Shown: piece after piece, positions 30,263 to 39,057 of the stretch
Numbering within the stretch: position 1 is the first letter of the stretch
Layout of the letters: each line of letters starts with the position of its first letter
DNA from: Actinomycetes bacterium
GTDB taxonomy: Bacteria; Actinomycetota; Actinomycetes; Actinomycetales; Cellulomonadaceae
NCBI GenBank assembly: GCA_021793675.1
Contig: JAJYSG010000015.1
Coordinates: 1 to 42,652, forward strand
Direction: 5' to 3'
Length of the DNA: 42,652 nt
Program-made: the position numbers and the translations under genes
The notes under the pieces: generated by a model
Databases searched by the model: none
The model's input: the letters and a program-made list of their open reading frames with translations, nothing else
Told to the model about the DNA's origin: nothing

Positions 30263-31909
30263 GTGACCGACGGACCGTTGATCGTCCAGAGCGACAAGAC
30301 CCTGCTGCTCGAGGTCGACCACCCCCGGGCCGACGACGCCCGCCGGGCGATCGCCCCGTTCGCGGAGCTCGAGCGCGCGCCCGAGCACATTCACACCTAC
30401 CGGCTCACCCCGCTCGGCCTGTGGAACGCCCGCGCCGCCGGTCACGACGCCGAGCAGGTGGTCGACACGCTGCTGGCGTACTCGCGCTACCCCGTCCCGC
30501 ACGCGCTGCTGGTGGACGTCGCCGAGACGATGGGACGGTACGGCCGGCTGCAGCTGCTCAGCGACCCGGCGCACGGGCTGGTGCTGCACGCGCTGGACCG
30601 CGCCGTCCTCGCCGAGGTGCTGCGCTCACGGCGCACCGCCGGGCTGTTCGGCGCCCGCATCGACGAGACCGACGTGATGGTGCACCCCTCCGAGCGCGGC
30701 CACCTCAAGCAGGTGCTCGTCAAGCTGGGCTGGCCCGCCGAGGACCTCGCAGGGTACGTCGACGGCGAGCACCACGAGATCGAGCTGAAGCAGGACGGCT
30801 GGCAGCTGCGGCCCTACCAGCGGCAGGCGATCGACGGGTTCTTCCACGGCGGCTCCGGGGTCGTCGTGCTGCCCTGCGGCGCGGGCAAGACGCTCGTCGG
30901 CGCGGGCGCCATGGCGCGCTCGTCGACCACCACGCTCATCCTCGTCACCAACACGGTCAGCGCCCGGCAGTGGCGCGACGAGCTGCTGCGCCGCACGTCC
31001 CTGACGGCCGACGAGATCGGCGAGTACTCCGGCTCCCGCAAGGAGATCCGCCCGGTGACGATCGCGACCTACCAGGTGCTCACCGTCAAGCGGAAGGGCG
31101 AGTACCCGCACCTCGAGCTGCTGGACGCCCGGGACTGGGGCCTCATCGTGTACGACGAGGTCCACCTGCTGCCCGCCCCGGTGTTCCGGATGACCGCGGA
31201 CCTGCAGGCCCGGCGCCGGCTCGGCCTGACCGCGACGCTGGTGCGCGAGGACGGCCGGGAGGATGAGGTGTTCTCCCTCATCGGCCCCAAGCGGTTCGAC
31301 GCGCCGTGGAAGGACATCGAGTCCCAGGGCTACATCGCGCCCGCGGTGTGCACCGAGGTCCGGCTGACCCTGCCCGAGCACGACCGCATGACGTACGCGA
31401 TGGCCGACCCGGACGAGCGGTACCGCCTGGCGGCGACCGCCGCCGGCAAGCACACGGTCGTCGACCGCATCGTCAAGCAGCACGCCGGTGAGCCGACCCT
31501 GGTCATCGGCCAGTACCTCGACCAGCTGCACGAGCTCGCCGAGCACCTGGACGCGCCCCTCATCACGGGTGAGACGACCGAGCGCGAGCGCGAGCGGCTC
31601 TACGCGGCGTTCCGCGAGGGCACGGTGCCCACGCTCGTCGTCTCCAAGGTCGCCAACTTCTCCATCGACCTGCCGGAGGCGTCGGTCGCCGTGCAGGTCT
31701 CCGGCAGCTTCGGGTCACGCCAGGAGGAGGCGCAGCGGCTCGGCCGGATCATGCGCCCCAAGGGCGACGGGCGCACCGCGCACTTCTACGCGATCGTCGC
31801 CCGCGACACGGTGGACCAGGACTTCGCGGCGCACCGCCAGCGGTTCCTCGCGGAGCAGGGTTACGCGTACACCATCGTCGACGCCGAGGACCTGGACGGC
31901 GTGGTCTGA
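30263..31909 (+). CDS. XPB/Ssl2-type DNA repair helicase
   Basis: The protein has 548 residues of helicase superfamily 2. An N-terminal DRD-like domain (1-170) is followed by the Q-like LRPYQRQAIDGFF, Walker A PCGAGKT (204-210), motif II DEVH (298-301), motif III LTATLVREDG, and C-terminal motifs VSKVANFSIDLPEA and QRLGRIMRPKGDG (motif VI arginines). Bacterial XPB unwinds DNA with 3'-5' polarity using ATP and is presumed to act in repair or transcription. GTG 30263 has GAGAGG 6 nt upstream. It is cotranscribed with the helicase-associated gene. Confidence 0.92.
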   Translation: MTDGPLIVQSDKTLLLEVDHPRADDARRAIAPFAELERAPEHIHTYRLTPLGLWNARAAGHDAEQVVDTLLAYSRYPVPHALLVDVAETMGRYGRLQLLSDPAHGLVLHALDRAVLAEVLRSRRTAGLFGARIDETDVMVHPSERGHLKQVLVKLGWPAEDLAGYVDGEHHEIELKQDGWQLRPYQRQAIDGFFHGGSGVVVLPCGAGKTLVGAGAMARSSTTTLILVTNTVSARQWRDELLRRTSLTADEIGEYSGSRKEIRPVTIATYQVLTVKRKGEYPHLELLDARDWGLIVYDEVHLLPAPVFRMTADLQARRRLGLTATLVREDGREDEVFSLIGPKRFDAPWKDIESQGYIAPAVCTEVRLTLPEHDRMTYAMADPDERYRLAATAAGKHTVVDRIVKQHAGEPTLVIGQYLDQLHELAEHLDAPLITGETTERERERLYAAFREGTVPTLVVSKVANFSIDLPEASVAVQVSGSFGSRQEEAQRLGRIMRPKGDGRTAHFYAIVARDTVDQDFAAHRQRFLAEQGYAYTIVDAEDLDGVV

Positions 31910-31912
31910 GCC

Positions 31913-31939
31913 GGCGGGCCCGCCCGGGGCCGGCCCGCC
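31913..31939 (+). terminator. Hairpin after the XPB gene
   Basis: GGCGGGCC (31913-31920) and GGCCCGCC (31932-31939) form an 8-bp stem with an 11-nt loop, three bases after the stop codon. Confidence 0.6.
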
Positions 31940-31947
31940 CCCTGACC

Positions 31948-31961
31948 CGGAAGCGCTCCCA
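31948..31961 (+). promoter_or_regulatory. CelR-like 14-mer before the antiporter gene (weak)
   Basis: CGGAAGCGCTCCCA matches the CelR/CebR operator at 12 of 14 positions and lies 45 nt before ATG 32006. A link between cellulose regulation and an antiporter is not expected, so this may be chance or another LacI-family site. Confidence 0.25.
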
Positions 31962-32005
31962 CCTGGCAGGATGCCCCCACCTGGCCACCCAGACAGGAGG
32001 CGACC

Positions 32006-33685
32006 ATGGCAGCGGCGGCGCTCTACCTGGGAGCGGCGCTGCTCGGCGGCCTCGTCGCGGTCCTGCTGCGGCTACCGCCGCTCGTCGGGTTCCTCGCCGC
32101 CGGCTTCGCGCTCGGCGCCACGGGCGCCCCGGACCTGCCGTACCTGCCGACGGTCGCCGACCTCGGCGTCATCCTGCTGCTGTTCGCCATCGGCCTGAAG
32201 CTCGACGCGCGCACGCTGCTGCGCAAGGAGATCTGGCTGACGACGACGCTGCACCTCGCCGTCTCGGTGGCGATCGCCGTCGGGTTCCTCGGGCTGCTGG
32301 CCGTCGCCCGCTTCGCGCTGGTGTCCGACGCGCCGTTCGGCTCGCTCGCCCTCGTCGGGTTCGCCCTCTCGTTCTCCTCGACCGTGTTCGTGGTCAAGGT
32401 GCTCGACGACCGCTCCGACACCACCGCGCTCTACGGCCGCATCGCCATCGGCGTGCTCGTCATGCAGGACGTCGCGGCCGTGCTGTTCCTGTCGCTGTCG
32501 ACCGGCCGGGCGCCCAGCCCGTGGGCGTTCGCGCTGCTGCTGCTCGTGCCCGGCGCGTGGCTGCTGCACCGGGTCTGGGACCACGTCGGGCACGGCGAGC
32601 TGCAGGCCCTGTTCGGCGTGCTCGTCGCCGTCGTCGTCGGCTACTGGCTGTTCGACCTCGTCGGCATCTCCGGCGACGTGGGCGCGCTCGTCGTCGGCGT
32701 GCTGCTGGCCAGCCACCCGCAGGCGGGCGAGCTGTCCCGGTCGCTCATGACGTTCAAGGACCTCATGCTCGTCGCGTTCTTCGTGCAGATCGGTCAGCAC
32801 GGCACGCCGCACTGGCCCGAGGTCGCGCTGGCGGCGGCGCTGCTGCTCATGCTGCCGGTGCAGCTGGGTGCCTACGCGCTGCTGCTGTGGCTGATGCGGC
32901 TGCGGGCGCGCACGTCGTTCCTGGCGGGCCTCGCGCTGGCGAACTACTCCGAGTTCGGCATCCTCGTCGCGGTCGTCGGCGCCGAGACCGGCCTGCTCGA
33001 CCGGCACTGGACCGTGGTCGTCTCGCTCGCGGTCGCGTTCAGCTTCGTCGTGTCGTCGATCGTCAACCGCCGCGGGGTCGAGCTGGCCAGCCGGATGGCC
33101 GCCTGGCTGCCGGAGCGGGCCGCGGACCGGCTGCACCCGGACGACCGGCCGGTCGACGTCGGCGACGCGAACGCCCTGGTGCTGGGGCTGGGGCGGGTCG
33201 GCGCGGCGACGTACGCCCGGCTGCGCGACGAGTACGGGCTGTCCGTGGTCGGCGTCGAGCACGACCAGCGCCGGGTGCAGGAGCTGGAGGACGAGGGCTT
33301 CGAGGTGGTGCACGCGGACGCCACCGACCTGGAGTTCTGGACCCGGGTGCAGCACGCCGGGCGGGTCGCCGTCGCGGTGCTGGCGATGCCGTTCCACAAC
33401 GCCAACCTCATCGCGCTGGCCCGCCTGCACACGGCGGGCTTCACCGGCAAGGTGGCGGCGGTCGCGCGGTACGACGACGACGTCGCCGAGCTGCGCCGCC
33501 ACGGTGCGGACGCCGTGTTCCACCTGTACGGCTCCGCCGGCGCCGCGCTCGCCGACCACGCCGCCGCCGTGCTGCTGCACCGCCACCCCGAGGAGCCCGA
33601 CACGCCGCACGGCCTGCTCCACCTCGAGCCGCCGCCGGAGCGGGCCGGCCGCCACGACGTCGCCCCCGGGACGCAGCACGTGTGA
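32006..33685 (+). CDS. CPA2-family monovalent cation/proton antiporter (Kef-type) with RCK domain
   Basis: The protein has 559 residues. Residues 1-370 hold about 12 membrane segments with PPLVGFLAAGFALGATG and ALSFSSTVFVVKVL-DDR, hallmarks of the Na/H exchanger fold of CPA2. IAIGVLVMQDVAAVLFL carries the conserved QD. A C-terminal TrkA-N/RCK domain begins near 388 (NALVLGLGRVGAATYARL), the GxGxxG nucleotide fold, and continues to about 500. Such proteins export K+ or Na+ against H+ and are gated by NAD(H) or glutathione adducts. GGAGG lies 5 nt before ATG 32006. It forms a single-gene unit. Confidence 0.88.
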   Translation: MAAAALYLGAALLGGLVAVLLRLPPLVGFLAAGFALGATGAPDLPYLPTVADLGVILLLFAIGLKLDARTLLRKEIWLTTTLHLAVSVAIAVGFLGLLAVARFALVSDAPFGSLALVGFALSFSSTVFVVKVLDDRSDTTALYGRIAIGVLVMQDVAAVLFLSLSTGRAPSPWAFALLLLVPGAWLLHRVWDHVGHGELQALFGVLVAVVVGYWLFDLVGISGDVGALVVGVLLASHPQAGELSRSLMTFKDLMLVAFFVQIGQHGTPHWPEVALAAALLLMLPVQLGAYALLLWLMRLRARTSFLAGLALANYSEFGILVAVVGAETGLLDRHWTVVVSLAVAFSFVVSSIVNRRGVELASRMAAWLPERAADRLHPDDRPVDVGDANALVLGLGRVGAATYARLRDEYGLSVVGVEHDQRRVQELEDEGFEVVHADATDLEFWTRVQHAGRVAVAVLAMPFHNANLIALARLHTAGFTGKVAAVARYDDDVAELRRHGADAVFHLYGSAGAALADHAAAVLLHRHPEEPDTPHGLLHLEPPPERAGRHDVAPGTQHV

Positions 33686-33757
33686 GAGGGTCGCCCCGTC
33701 CGGGAACCCGGCGAGGGCCGCGCTCGTTGCGGGCGACAGAGGGGGAGGTCGAGACTC

Positions 33758-35767
33758 ATGGTCGTGCACACCGTTCGTGGTCGGCGGTTCACCGGGGCGC
33801 TTCGTGCGGGGGGTGCCCTCGCGCTCGCGGCGACCCTGCTGACGTTCCTGGTCACGCTGGGCGCGGCCGCGCCGGCCGCCGCCGCCGGTCCCGTCACCAT
33901 CGGGTCCGCGCACGTCGTGGACCAGTCCGGGGTGCTCACCCCCTCGGACACCGCGACGGTCCAGTCCGCGCTCGACCGCCTCACGACGGCCACCGGTCTG
34001 CAGCTGTACGTCGTCTACGTGCCCGACTTCGGCGGCCAGGACCCCACCGCGTGGGCGCAGGCGAGCCTGCAGGCGTCCGGCCTGGGGACCAACGACGTCA
34101 TCCTCGCCGTCGCGACCCAGGCCCGCCGCTACGCGCTCGCCTCCGGACCGCTCGGCACGGTCACCAGCGCGCAGCTGCAGCAGGTGTACACGAAGGTCGG
34201 CACCTCGCTGCACAGCAACGACTGGGCCGGCGCCGCGGTCGCGGCCGCGGACGGGCTGCGCGCTGCCGCCACCGGCGGGTCCGTGGGGTCGGTGGGGTCC
34301 AGCGGTCCGGGTGCCGGCTCGCTGCTGCTCATCGGGCTCGTCGTGGTCGCCGGGATCGTCGTGCTCCTCGTCGTGCTGGCCAACCGCCGGAAGGCGCCCG
34401 CCCGCGTCGCCGCGTCGCCCGACGAGCTCGCCGGTCTGCCCACCGCCGAGCTCGACCGGCGCAGCGGCTCGGCGCTCGTCGCGATCGACGACCAGCTGCG
34501 CAGCTCGGAGCAGGAGCTCGGCTTCGCGCAAGCCCAGTTCGGTGCCGATGCGACGAAGGACTTCGTGGCCGCGCTCGCCGACGGCAAGACGAAGGCCACC
34601 GAGGCGTTCCGGCTGCGGCAGGCCCTGGACGACGACACGCCCGACACCGACGAGCAGCGCCGCGCCTGGACCACGCAGATCCTGCGGCTGTGCGGCGAGG
34701 TGTCCGCGGCGCTCGACGCGCAGAAGGCGGACTTCGACGACATGCGCAACCTCGAGGACCACGTCGAGCAGGCGCTGGACGACCATGCGCAGGCGGCCGC
34801 GGCCCTGACGCAGCGGCTCGGGCCGGCGCGGGCGACCCTCAAGGCGCTGGCCGCGCAGTACCCGGCCGACGCGCTCACGTCGGTGGTGCAGAACCCCGAC
34901 CACGCCGAGCAGCTGATCTCCGACGTGTCGGACGCGATCGCCGCCGGCCGCACGGCCGCCGCGACGCCGGACCACCGGGGCGAGGCCGTCGGCTACGCCC
35001 GGGCCGCCGAGGCGGCGCTCGACCACGCGAAGACCCTGCTCGACGGCGTGGACTCGGCGAGCAACGACCTCGCGGCGGCCGGTCAGCGGATCGACGCCGC
35101 CATCGCCTCGATCACCGCCGACATCTCGGACGCCGCCCGGCTCGCCGCGGGGGCGGCCACGGTGGCGCCGCAGGTCCAGGTGGCCCAGCGCGCCGTGCAG
35201 ACCGCGAGCGCGGTGCGCGCCGGCAACGGGGGCGACCCGCTGGCGGCGCTGCGCGGGCTGACGGCCGCCGAGGCCGCGCTCGACGCGTCGCTCGCGCCGA
35301 TGCGGGAGCGCGACGAGCAGGCCCGCCGGGCGTTGACGCTGCTCGACGACACGCTCGGCCGGCTCGACTCGGCGATCCGGGCGGCGACCGACTTCATCAG
35401 CACCCGGCGCGGCGTCGTCGGCCCCGAGGCCCGCACCCGCCTCGCCGAGGGCCAGCGGCTGCGCGACGAGGCCGTGGCGCAGCGGGGCACCGACCCGGTC
35501 GCTGCGCTCCCGATCGCCCAGCGCGCCCAGCAGTACGTCGACGACGCCATCGAGGCCGCCCGCCAGGACGTCGACAACAACACCCCGCCGTGGGGCGGAC
35601 CGACCGGCGGGCGCGGCAACAACCTCGGCGGCATGGTGCTCGGCGGCCTGCTCCTCGGCTCCATCCTGCGCGGCGGCGGCGGGGGCGGCGGCGGCTGGGG
35701 TGGTGGCGGCGGCTTCGGCGGTGGGGGTGGTGGCTTCGGCGGGGGCGGCTTCGGCGGCGGGTTCTAG
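33758..35767 (+). CDS. TPM-domain membrane protein with coiled coil and glycine-rich tail
   Basis: The protein has 669 residues. A signal peptide (1-43) is followed by an extracellular TPM (Psb32/YgcG-type) domain (about 48-170: VVDQSGVLTPSDTATVQSAL, GLGTNDVILAVATQARRYAL). One membrane helix follows (about 188-208). Then come a long cytoplasmic helical region with coiled coils (about 225-620) and a Gly-rich tail (640-669). TPM proteins are linked to membrane protein quality control. The next gene is pspA, 51 nt downstream, so the pair probably senses and repairs envelope stress, with the long helices perhaps contacting PspA. GGGGGAGG precedes ATG 33758. Confidence 0.82.
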   Translation: MVVHTVRGRRFTGALRAGGALALAATLLTFLVTLGAAAPAAAAGPVTIGSAHVVDQSGVLTPSDTATVQSALDRLTTATGLQLYVVYVPDFGGQDPTAWAQASLQASGLGTNDVILAVATQARRYALASGPLGTVTSAQLQQVYTKVGTSLHSNDWAGAAVAAADGLRAAATGGSVGSVGSSGPGAGSLLLIGLVVVAGIVVLLVVLANRRKAPARVAASPDELAGLPTAELDRRSGSALVAIDDQLRSSEQELGFAQAQFGADATKDFVAALADGKTKATEAFRLRQALDDDTPDTDEQRRAWTTQILRLCGEVSAALDAQKADFDDMRNLEDHVEQALDDHAQAAAALTQRLGPARATLKALAAQYPADALTSVVQNPDHAEQLISDVSDAIAAGRTAAATPDHRGEAVGYARAAEAALDHAKTLLDGVDSASNDLAAAGQRIDAAIASITADISDAARLAAGAATVAPQVQVAQRAVQTASAVRAGNGGDPLAALRGLTAAEAALDASLAPMRERDEQARRALTLLDDTLGRLDSAIRAATDFISTRRGVVGPEARTRLAEGQRLRDEAVAQRGTDPVAALPIAQRAQQYVDDAIEAARQDVDNNTPPWGGPTGGRGNNLGGMVLGGLLLGSILRGGGGGGGGWGGGGGFGGGGGGFGGGGFGGGF

Positions 35768-35818
35768 CCCCGAGCAAGGGTTACTCACGGACGACAGGGA
35801 CACGAGGAAGGCAGACCG

Positions 35819-36586
35819 ATGACGGAGAAGCAGTCCATCCTGGGCCGGATCGCGCAGCTGACCAAGGCGAACATCAACGCGCTCCTCGACCAGGCCGAGG
35901 ACCCGCAGAAGATGCTGGACCAGCTGGTGCGTGACTACACCGGCTCGATCGCCGACGCCGAGCAGGCCGTCGCGCAGACCATCGGCAACCTGCGGCTGGC
36001 GGAGCAGGACTACAACGCCGACGTCGCCGCGGCCAGCGAGTGGGGCGCCAAGGCCGCGGCCGCCTCGTCGCGCGCCGACCAGTACCGCGCCGCCGGCGAC
36101 GCCGCGAACGCGGACAAGTTCGACGCCCTGGCCAAGGTCGCGCTGGGCAAGCAGATCACCGCGGAGAACGAGGTGCGGGAGGCGCAGCCGCTCATCGCCT
36201 CGCAGCGGGACGCGGTGGACAAGCTCAAGACCGGCCTGGCGCAGATGCAGGACAAGCTCGGTGAGCTGAAGTCCCGCCGCGACACGCTCGTCGCGCGGCA
36301 GAAGTCGGCGCAGGCGCAGATCCAGGTCCAGCAGGCGATCGGCTCGGTCAACGTGCTGGACCCGACGAGCGAGCTGTCCCGGTTCGAGGACAAGGTCCGC
36401 CACCAGGAGGCCTACGCCCAGGGCCAGGCGGAGATCGCCGCGTCCTCGCTGGACGCGCAGTTCGCCGAGCTGGAGGGCAGCGACCAGCAGATCGAGGTCG
36501 AGGCCCGCCTCGCCGCGCTGAAGTCCGGCCAGGGCCCGCAGCAGCTCGGCACGACGACGGTCACGCCGCAGATCGCGGCGCAGTGA
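35819..36586 (+). CDS. pspA: PspA/IM30 (ESCRT-III-like) membrane-stress protein
   Basis: The protein has 255 residues. The N-terminal amphipathic helix (ILGRIAQLTKANINALLDQA) is followed by EDPQKMLDQLVRDY, the signature of PspA/Vipp1. Long alpha-helical hairpins fill 30-220, with a flexible C-terminal tail ending TPQIAAQ. These proteins polymerise on damaged membrane and limit proton leakage. GAGGAAGG lies 7 nt before ATG 35819. It is second in a TPM-pspA unit closed by a strong hairpin. No pspC or Rv2743c-like gene lies nearby, so partner proteins may differ from those of mycobacteria. Confidence 0.92.
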   Translation: MTEKQSILGRIAQLTKANINALLDQAEDPQKMLDQLVRDYTGSIADAEQAVAQTIGNLRLAEQDYNADVAAASEWGAKAAAASSRADQYRAAGDAANADKFDALAKVALGKQITAENEVREAQPLIASQRDAVDKLKTGLAQMQDKLGELKSRRDTLVARQKSAQAQIQVQQAIGSVNVLDPTSELSRFEDKVRHQEAYAQGQAEIAASSLDAQFAELEGSDQQIEVEARLAALKSGQGPQQLGTTTVTPQIAAQ

Positions 36587-36588
36587 AC

Positions 36589-36630
36589 CCGGTGGGGCGC
36601 CCGGCTCACGGTCTCCGGGCGCCCCACCGG
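36589..36630 (+). terminator. Strong terminator after pspA
   Basis: Two 16-nt arms (36589-36604 and 36615-36630, beginning CCGGTGGGG and CCGGGCGCC) are perfectly complementary around a 10-nt loop. The hairpin starts 2 nt after the pspA stop. Confidence 0.85.
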
Positions 36631-36692
36631 CTGCGGCACCGGGCGCAGCAGATGCTCAGGCAACTTTCAGACTGACCGCTCACACTGGTGCG

Positions 36693-37409
36693 GTGAGCAC
36701 CATGCCCGAGGCGCGCCTGCTCGTCGTCGACGACGAGCCCAACATCCGCGAGCTGCTGGCGACGTCGCTGCGGTTCGCCGGCTTCGAGGTCCACGCGGCG
36801 GCCGACGGCCTGTCGGCGCTGAAGCTCGCCAAGGAGTTCGAGCCCGACCTCGTGGTGCTCGACGTCATGCTGCCCGACCTCGACGGGTTCGCGGTGACCC
36901 GGCGGCTGCGCGAGCGCGGGCAGTTCGTCCCCGTCCTGTTCCTCACCGCGCGCGACGACACTGCGGACAAGGTCCAGGGGCTGACGGTGGGCGGCGACGA
37001 CTACGTCACCAAGCCGTTCAGCCTGGAGGAGGTCGTCGCCCGCATCCGCGCGGTGCTGCGGCGCACCCACCACGTCGAGGACGACTCGAGCGTGGTGCGG
37101 TACTCCGACCTGGAGCTGGACGACGACTCGCACGAGGTGCGCCGCGCGGGCCAGCAGGTGGAGCTGTCCCCCACGGAGTTCAAGCTGCTGCGCTACCTCA
37201 TGCTCAACGCCGGGCGCGTGCTGTCCAAGGCGCAGATCCTCGACCACGTGTGGCAGTACGACTGGGGCGGCGACGCGAACATCGTGGAGTCGTACATCTC
37301 CTACCTGCGCCGCAAGATCGACTCGATCGACGATGCGGACGGCCGGCGGCTGCCGCCGCTCATCCACACCAAGCGCGGCGTCGGCTACCTGCTGCGCGAG
37401 ACGACATGA
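36693..37409 (+). CDS. OmpR-family response regulator
   Basis: The protein has 238 residues. The receiver domain (8-123) has the acidic pair D13 and D14, phospho-acceptor D57 (VVLDVMLPD), T85 and K107 (VTKPF). The winged-helix DNA-binding domain (about 138-236) has ELSPTEFKLLRYLMLN and a terminal IHTKRGVGYLLRE. It forms a two-component pair with the following kinase (ATGA overlap). It resembles the TcrX/MprA group of actinobacterial regulators. The start is GTG 36693 (ATG 36702 in frame is an alternative), with no Shine-Dalgarno. The regulated genes are unknown. Confidence 0.9.
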   Translation: MSTMPEARLLVVDDEPNIRELLATSLRFAGFEVHAAADGLSALKLAKEFEPDLVVLDVMLPDLDGFAVTRRLRERGQFVPVLFLTARDDTADKVQGLTVGGDDYVTKPFSLEEVVARIRAVLRRTHHVEDDSSVVRYSDLELDDDSHEVRRAGQQVELSPTEFKLLRYLMLNAGRVLSKAQILDHVWQYDWGGDANIVESYISYLRRKIDSIDDADGRRLPPLIHTKRGVGYLLRETT

Positions 37410-39037
37410 CGGAGCCTGCGGTCCCCCGGTCGCCCGCCGCGGCGGGCGACCACCAGGCCGCACCGGTGCCGCCGCCCCCACCACCGCCGCCCGCGGCGTC
37501 GACCTGGCCGGCGCAGCCCGCGCCCGGTGCGGCGCACGGCCGGACCGGGCGCGTGCGGCGCGCCGTGGCCCACAGCCGCTGGGTGGCGTTCATGGACCGG
37601 ATCCCCCTGCGCGCGCGGCTCGTCGTGCTCATCACGGTGCTGCTGGGCGCCGGGCTGGTGCTCGCGGGCGCGACGAGTGCCGCGCTGCTGCAGCGCTCGC
37701 TCGTCGCGCAGCTCGACGACAAGCTGACGAACGAGGGCCGCTCGCTGGCGTCCAAGCAGGTCAGCGCCCTCCTCAACGGCCTGAACGCCAACAGCGGGCC
37801 GAGCGACTACTACGTGCAGTACCTGACCGACACGGGCCAGGCCGCCGCCGTGTGGGGCTGGGGACCGACGTTGTCGCGCTACGGCACGCCGCAGCTGCCC
37901 GGGCTGACGGTGAGCCAGGTCACCGCGTTGGACGCGAGCGCCTTCACGGTGCGCTCCGACCTCGCCGGGTCGCACTGGCGCGCGGTGGCGTACCCCGTGA
38001 ACGTCGGCGGCTCGGTGATCATCGCGCTGCCGCTGGCCGGCACCACGGACACCACCGAGACGATGGTGGCGGTGCTGCTGCTCTCGGGACTGGGCATCCT
38101 GCTGCTCGGCGCGCTCGCCGCCGGCTGGGCGGTCCGACGGTCGCTGAAGCCGCTGGTGCAGATCGAGCACACCGCCGCGGCGATCGCCGCCGGGGACCTC
38201 TCGCGCCGCGTGCCGCAGCTGCCGACCTCCACCGAGGTCGGCCGGCTCGGCGCGTCCCTCAACGGGATGCTCGCGCAGATCGAGCAGGCCTTCGCGGTGC
38301 GTACCGCGTCCGAGGCACGCATGCGTCGGTTCGTCGCCGACGCCTCGCACGAGCTGCGCACCCCGCTGGCGACCATCCGCGGCTACGCCGAGCTGTACCG
38401 GATGGGTGCGCTCGACGAGCCGGAGAAGGTGGACGACACCATGCGGCGCATCGAGGGCTCGGCCACCCGGATGGGCGGCCTGGTCGAGGACCTGCTGCTG
38501 CTCGCCCGGCTCGACGAGGGCCGTCCGGTGACCCACGAGCCGGTGGACCTCACCGTGCTCGCCGCCGACGCGGTGAGCGACCTGCACGCCCTCGACCCGG
38601 GACGTCAGGCACGGCTCGTCCCGCTCGGCCCGGGCGGCACCGCCGGCCCCGTGGTCGTCACCGGGGACGACGCCCGGCTGCGCCAGGTCGTCGCCAACCT
38701 CGTCGGCAACGTGGTGCGCCACACGCCGCCGGGGACACCGGTGGAGATCGCGGTCGGCACCACCGACGGGCTCGGTGTGCTCGAGGTGCGCGACCACGGG
38801 CCCGGCATCGACCCGGCGCACGCGGCCCGCGTCTTCGAACGGTTCTACCGGGTGGACGCGTCCCGGACGCGCGAGTCCGGCGGTGCCGGGCTGGGGATGG
38901 CGATCGTCGCGGCGATCGTCGCCGCGCACCGCGGGACCGTCTCACTCGCCGAGACACCCGGCGGCGGTACCACCGTGCACGTGGCCCTGCCGTCCGGTGG
39001 GTCCGCCGAGGACGGTTACGATGGAATGTCCATATAG
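37406..39037 (+). CDS. Sensor histidine kinase
   Basis: The protein has 543 residues. A Pro-rich cytoplasmic N-terminus (eight prolines near 22-29) precedes TM1 (about 71-94), an extracellular sensor of about 125 residues and TM2 (about 220-242). Then come HAMP (243-295) and HisKA with H315 in FVADASHELRTPLATIRGY. The ATPase domain has an N box (VVANLVGNVVRHTPPG), G1 (DHGPGIDP), an F box (FERFYRVD) and G2 (GGAGLGMAIV). ATG 37406 overlaps the regulator stop (ATGA), so translation is coupled. The sensor region has no recognised ligand fold. Confidence 0.92.
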   Translation: MTEPAVPRSPAAAGDHQAAPVPPPPPPPPAASTWPAQPAPGAAHGRTGRVRRAVAHSRWVAFMDRIPLRARLVVLITVLLGAGLVLAGATSAALLQRSLVAQLDDKLTNEGRSLASKQVSALLNGLNANSGPSDYYVQYLTDTGQAAAVWGWGPTLSRYGTPQLPGLTVSQVTALDASAFTVRSDLAGSHWRAVAYPVNVGGSVIIALPLAGTTDTTETMVAVLLLSGLGILLLGALAAGWAVRRSLKPLVQIEHTAAAIAAGDLSRRVPQLPTSTEVGRLGASLNGMLAQIEQAFAVRTASEARMRRFVADASHELRTPLATIRGYAELYRMGALDEPEKVDDTMRRIEGSATRMGGLVEDLLLLARLDEGRPVTHEPVDLTVLAADAVSDLHALDPGRQARLVPLGPGGTAGPVVVTGDDARLRQVVANLVGNVVRHTPPGTPVEIAVGTTDGLGVLEVRDHGPGIDPAHAARVFERFYRVDASRTRESGGAGLGMAIVAAIVAAHRGTVSLAETPGGGTTVHVALPSGGSAEDGYDGMSI

Positions 39038-39057
39038 CCGTTGGTGAGGTCCGTCTC

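Noticed and set aside
32072..36403. 1443-codon open frame on the minus strand, and similar very long frames opposite other genes
   Set aside because: It runs antisense to the antiporter, TPM and pspA genes, each with clear family motifs. Long stop-free antisense frames are expected at this GC content, and its composition (R/G/H/V-rich) is not protein-like.
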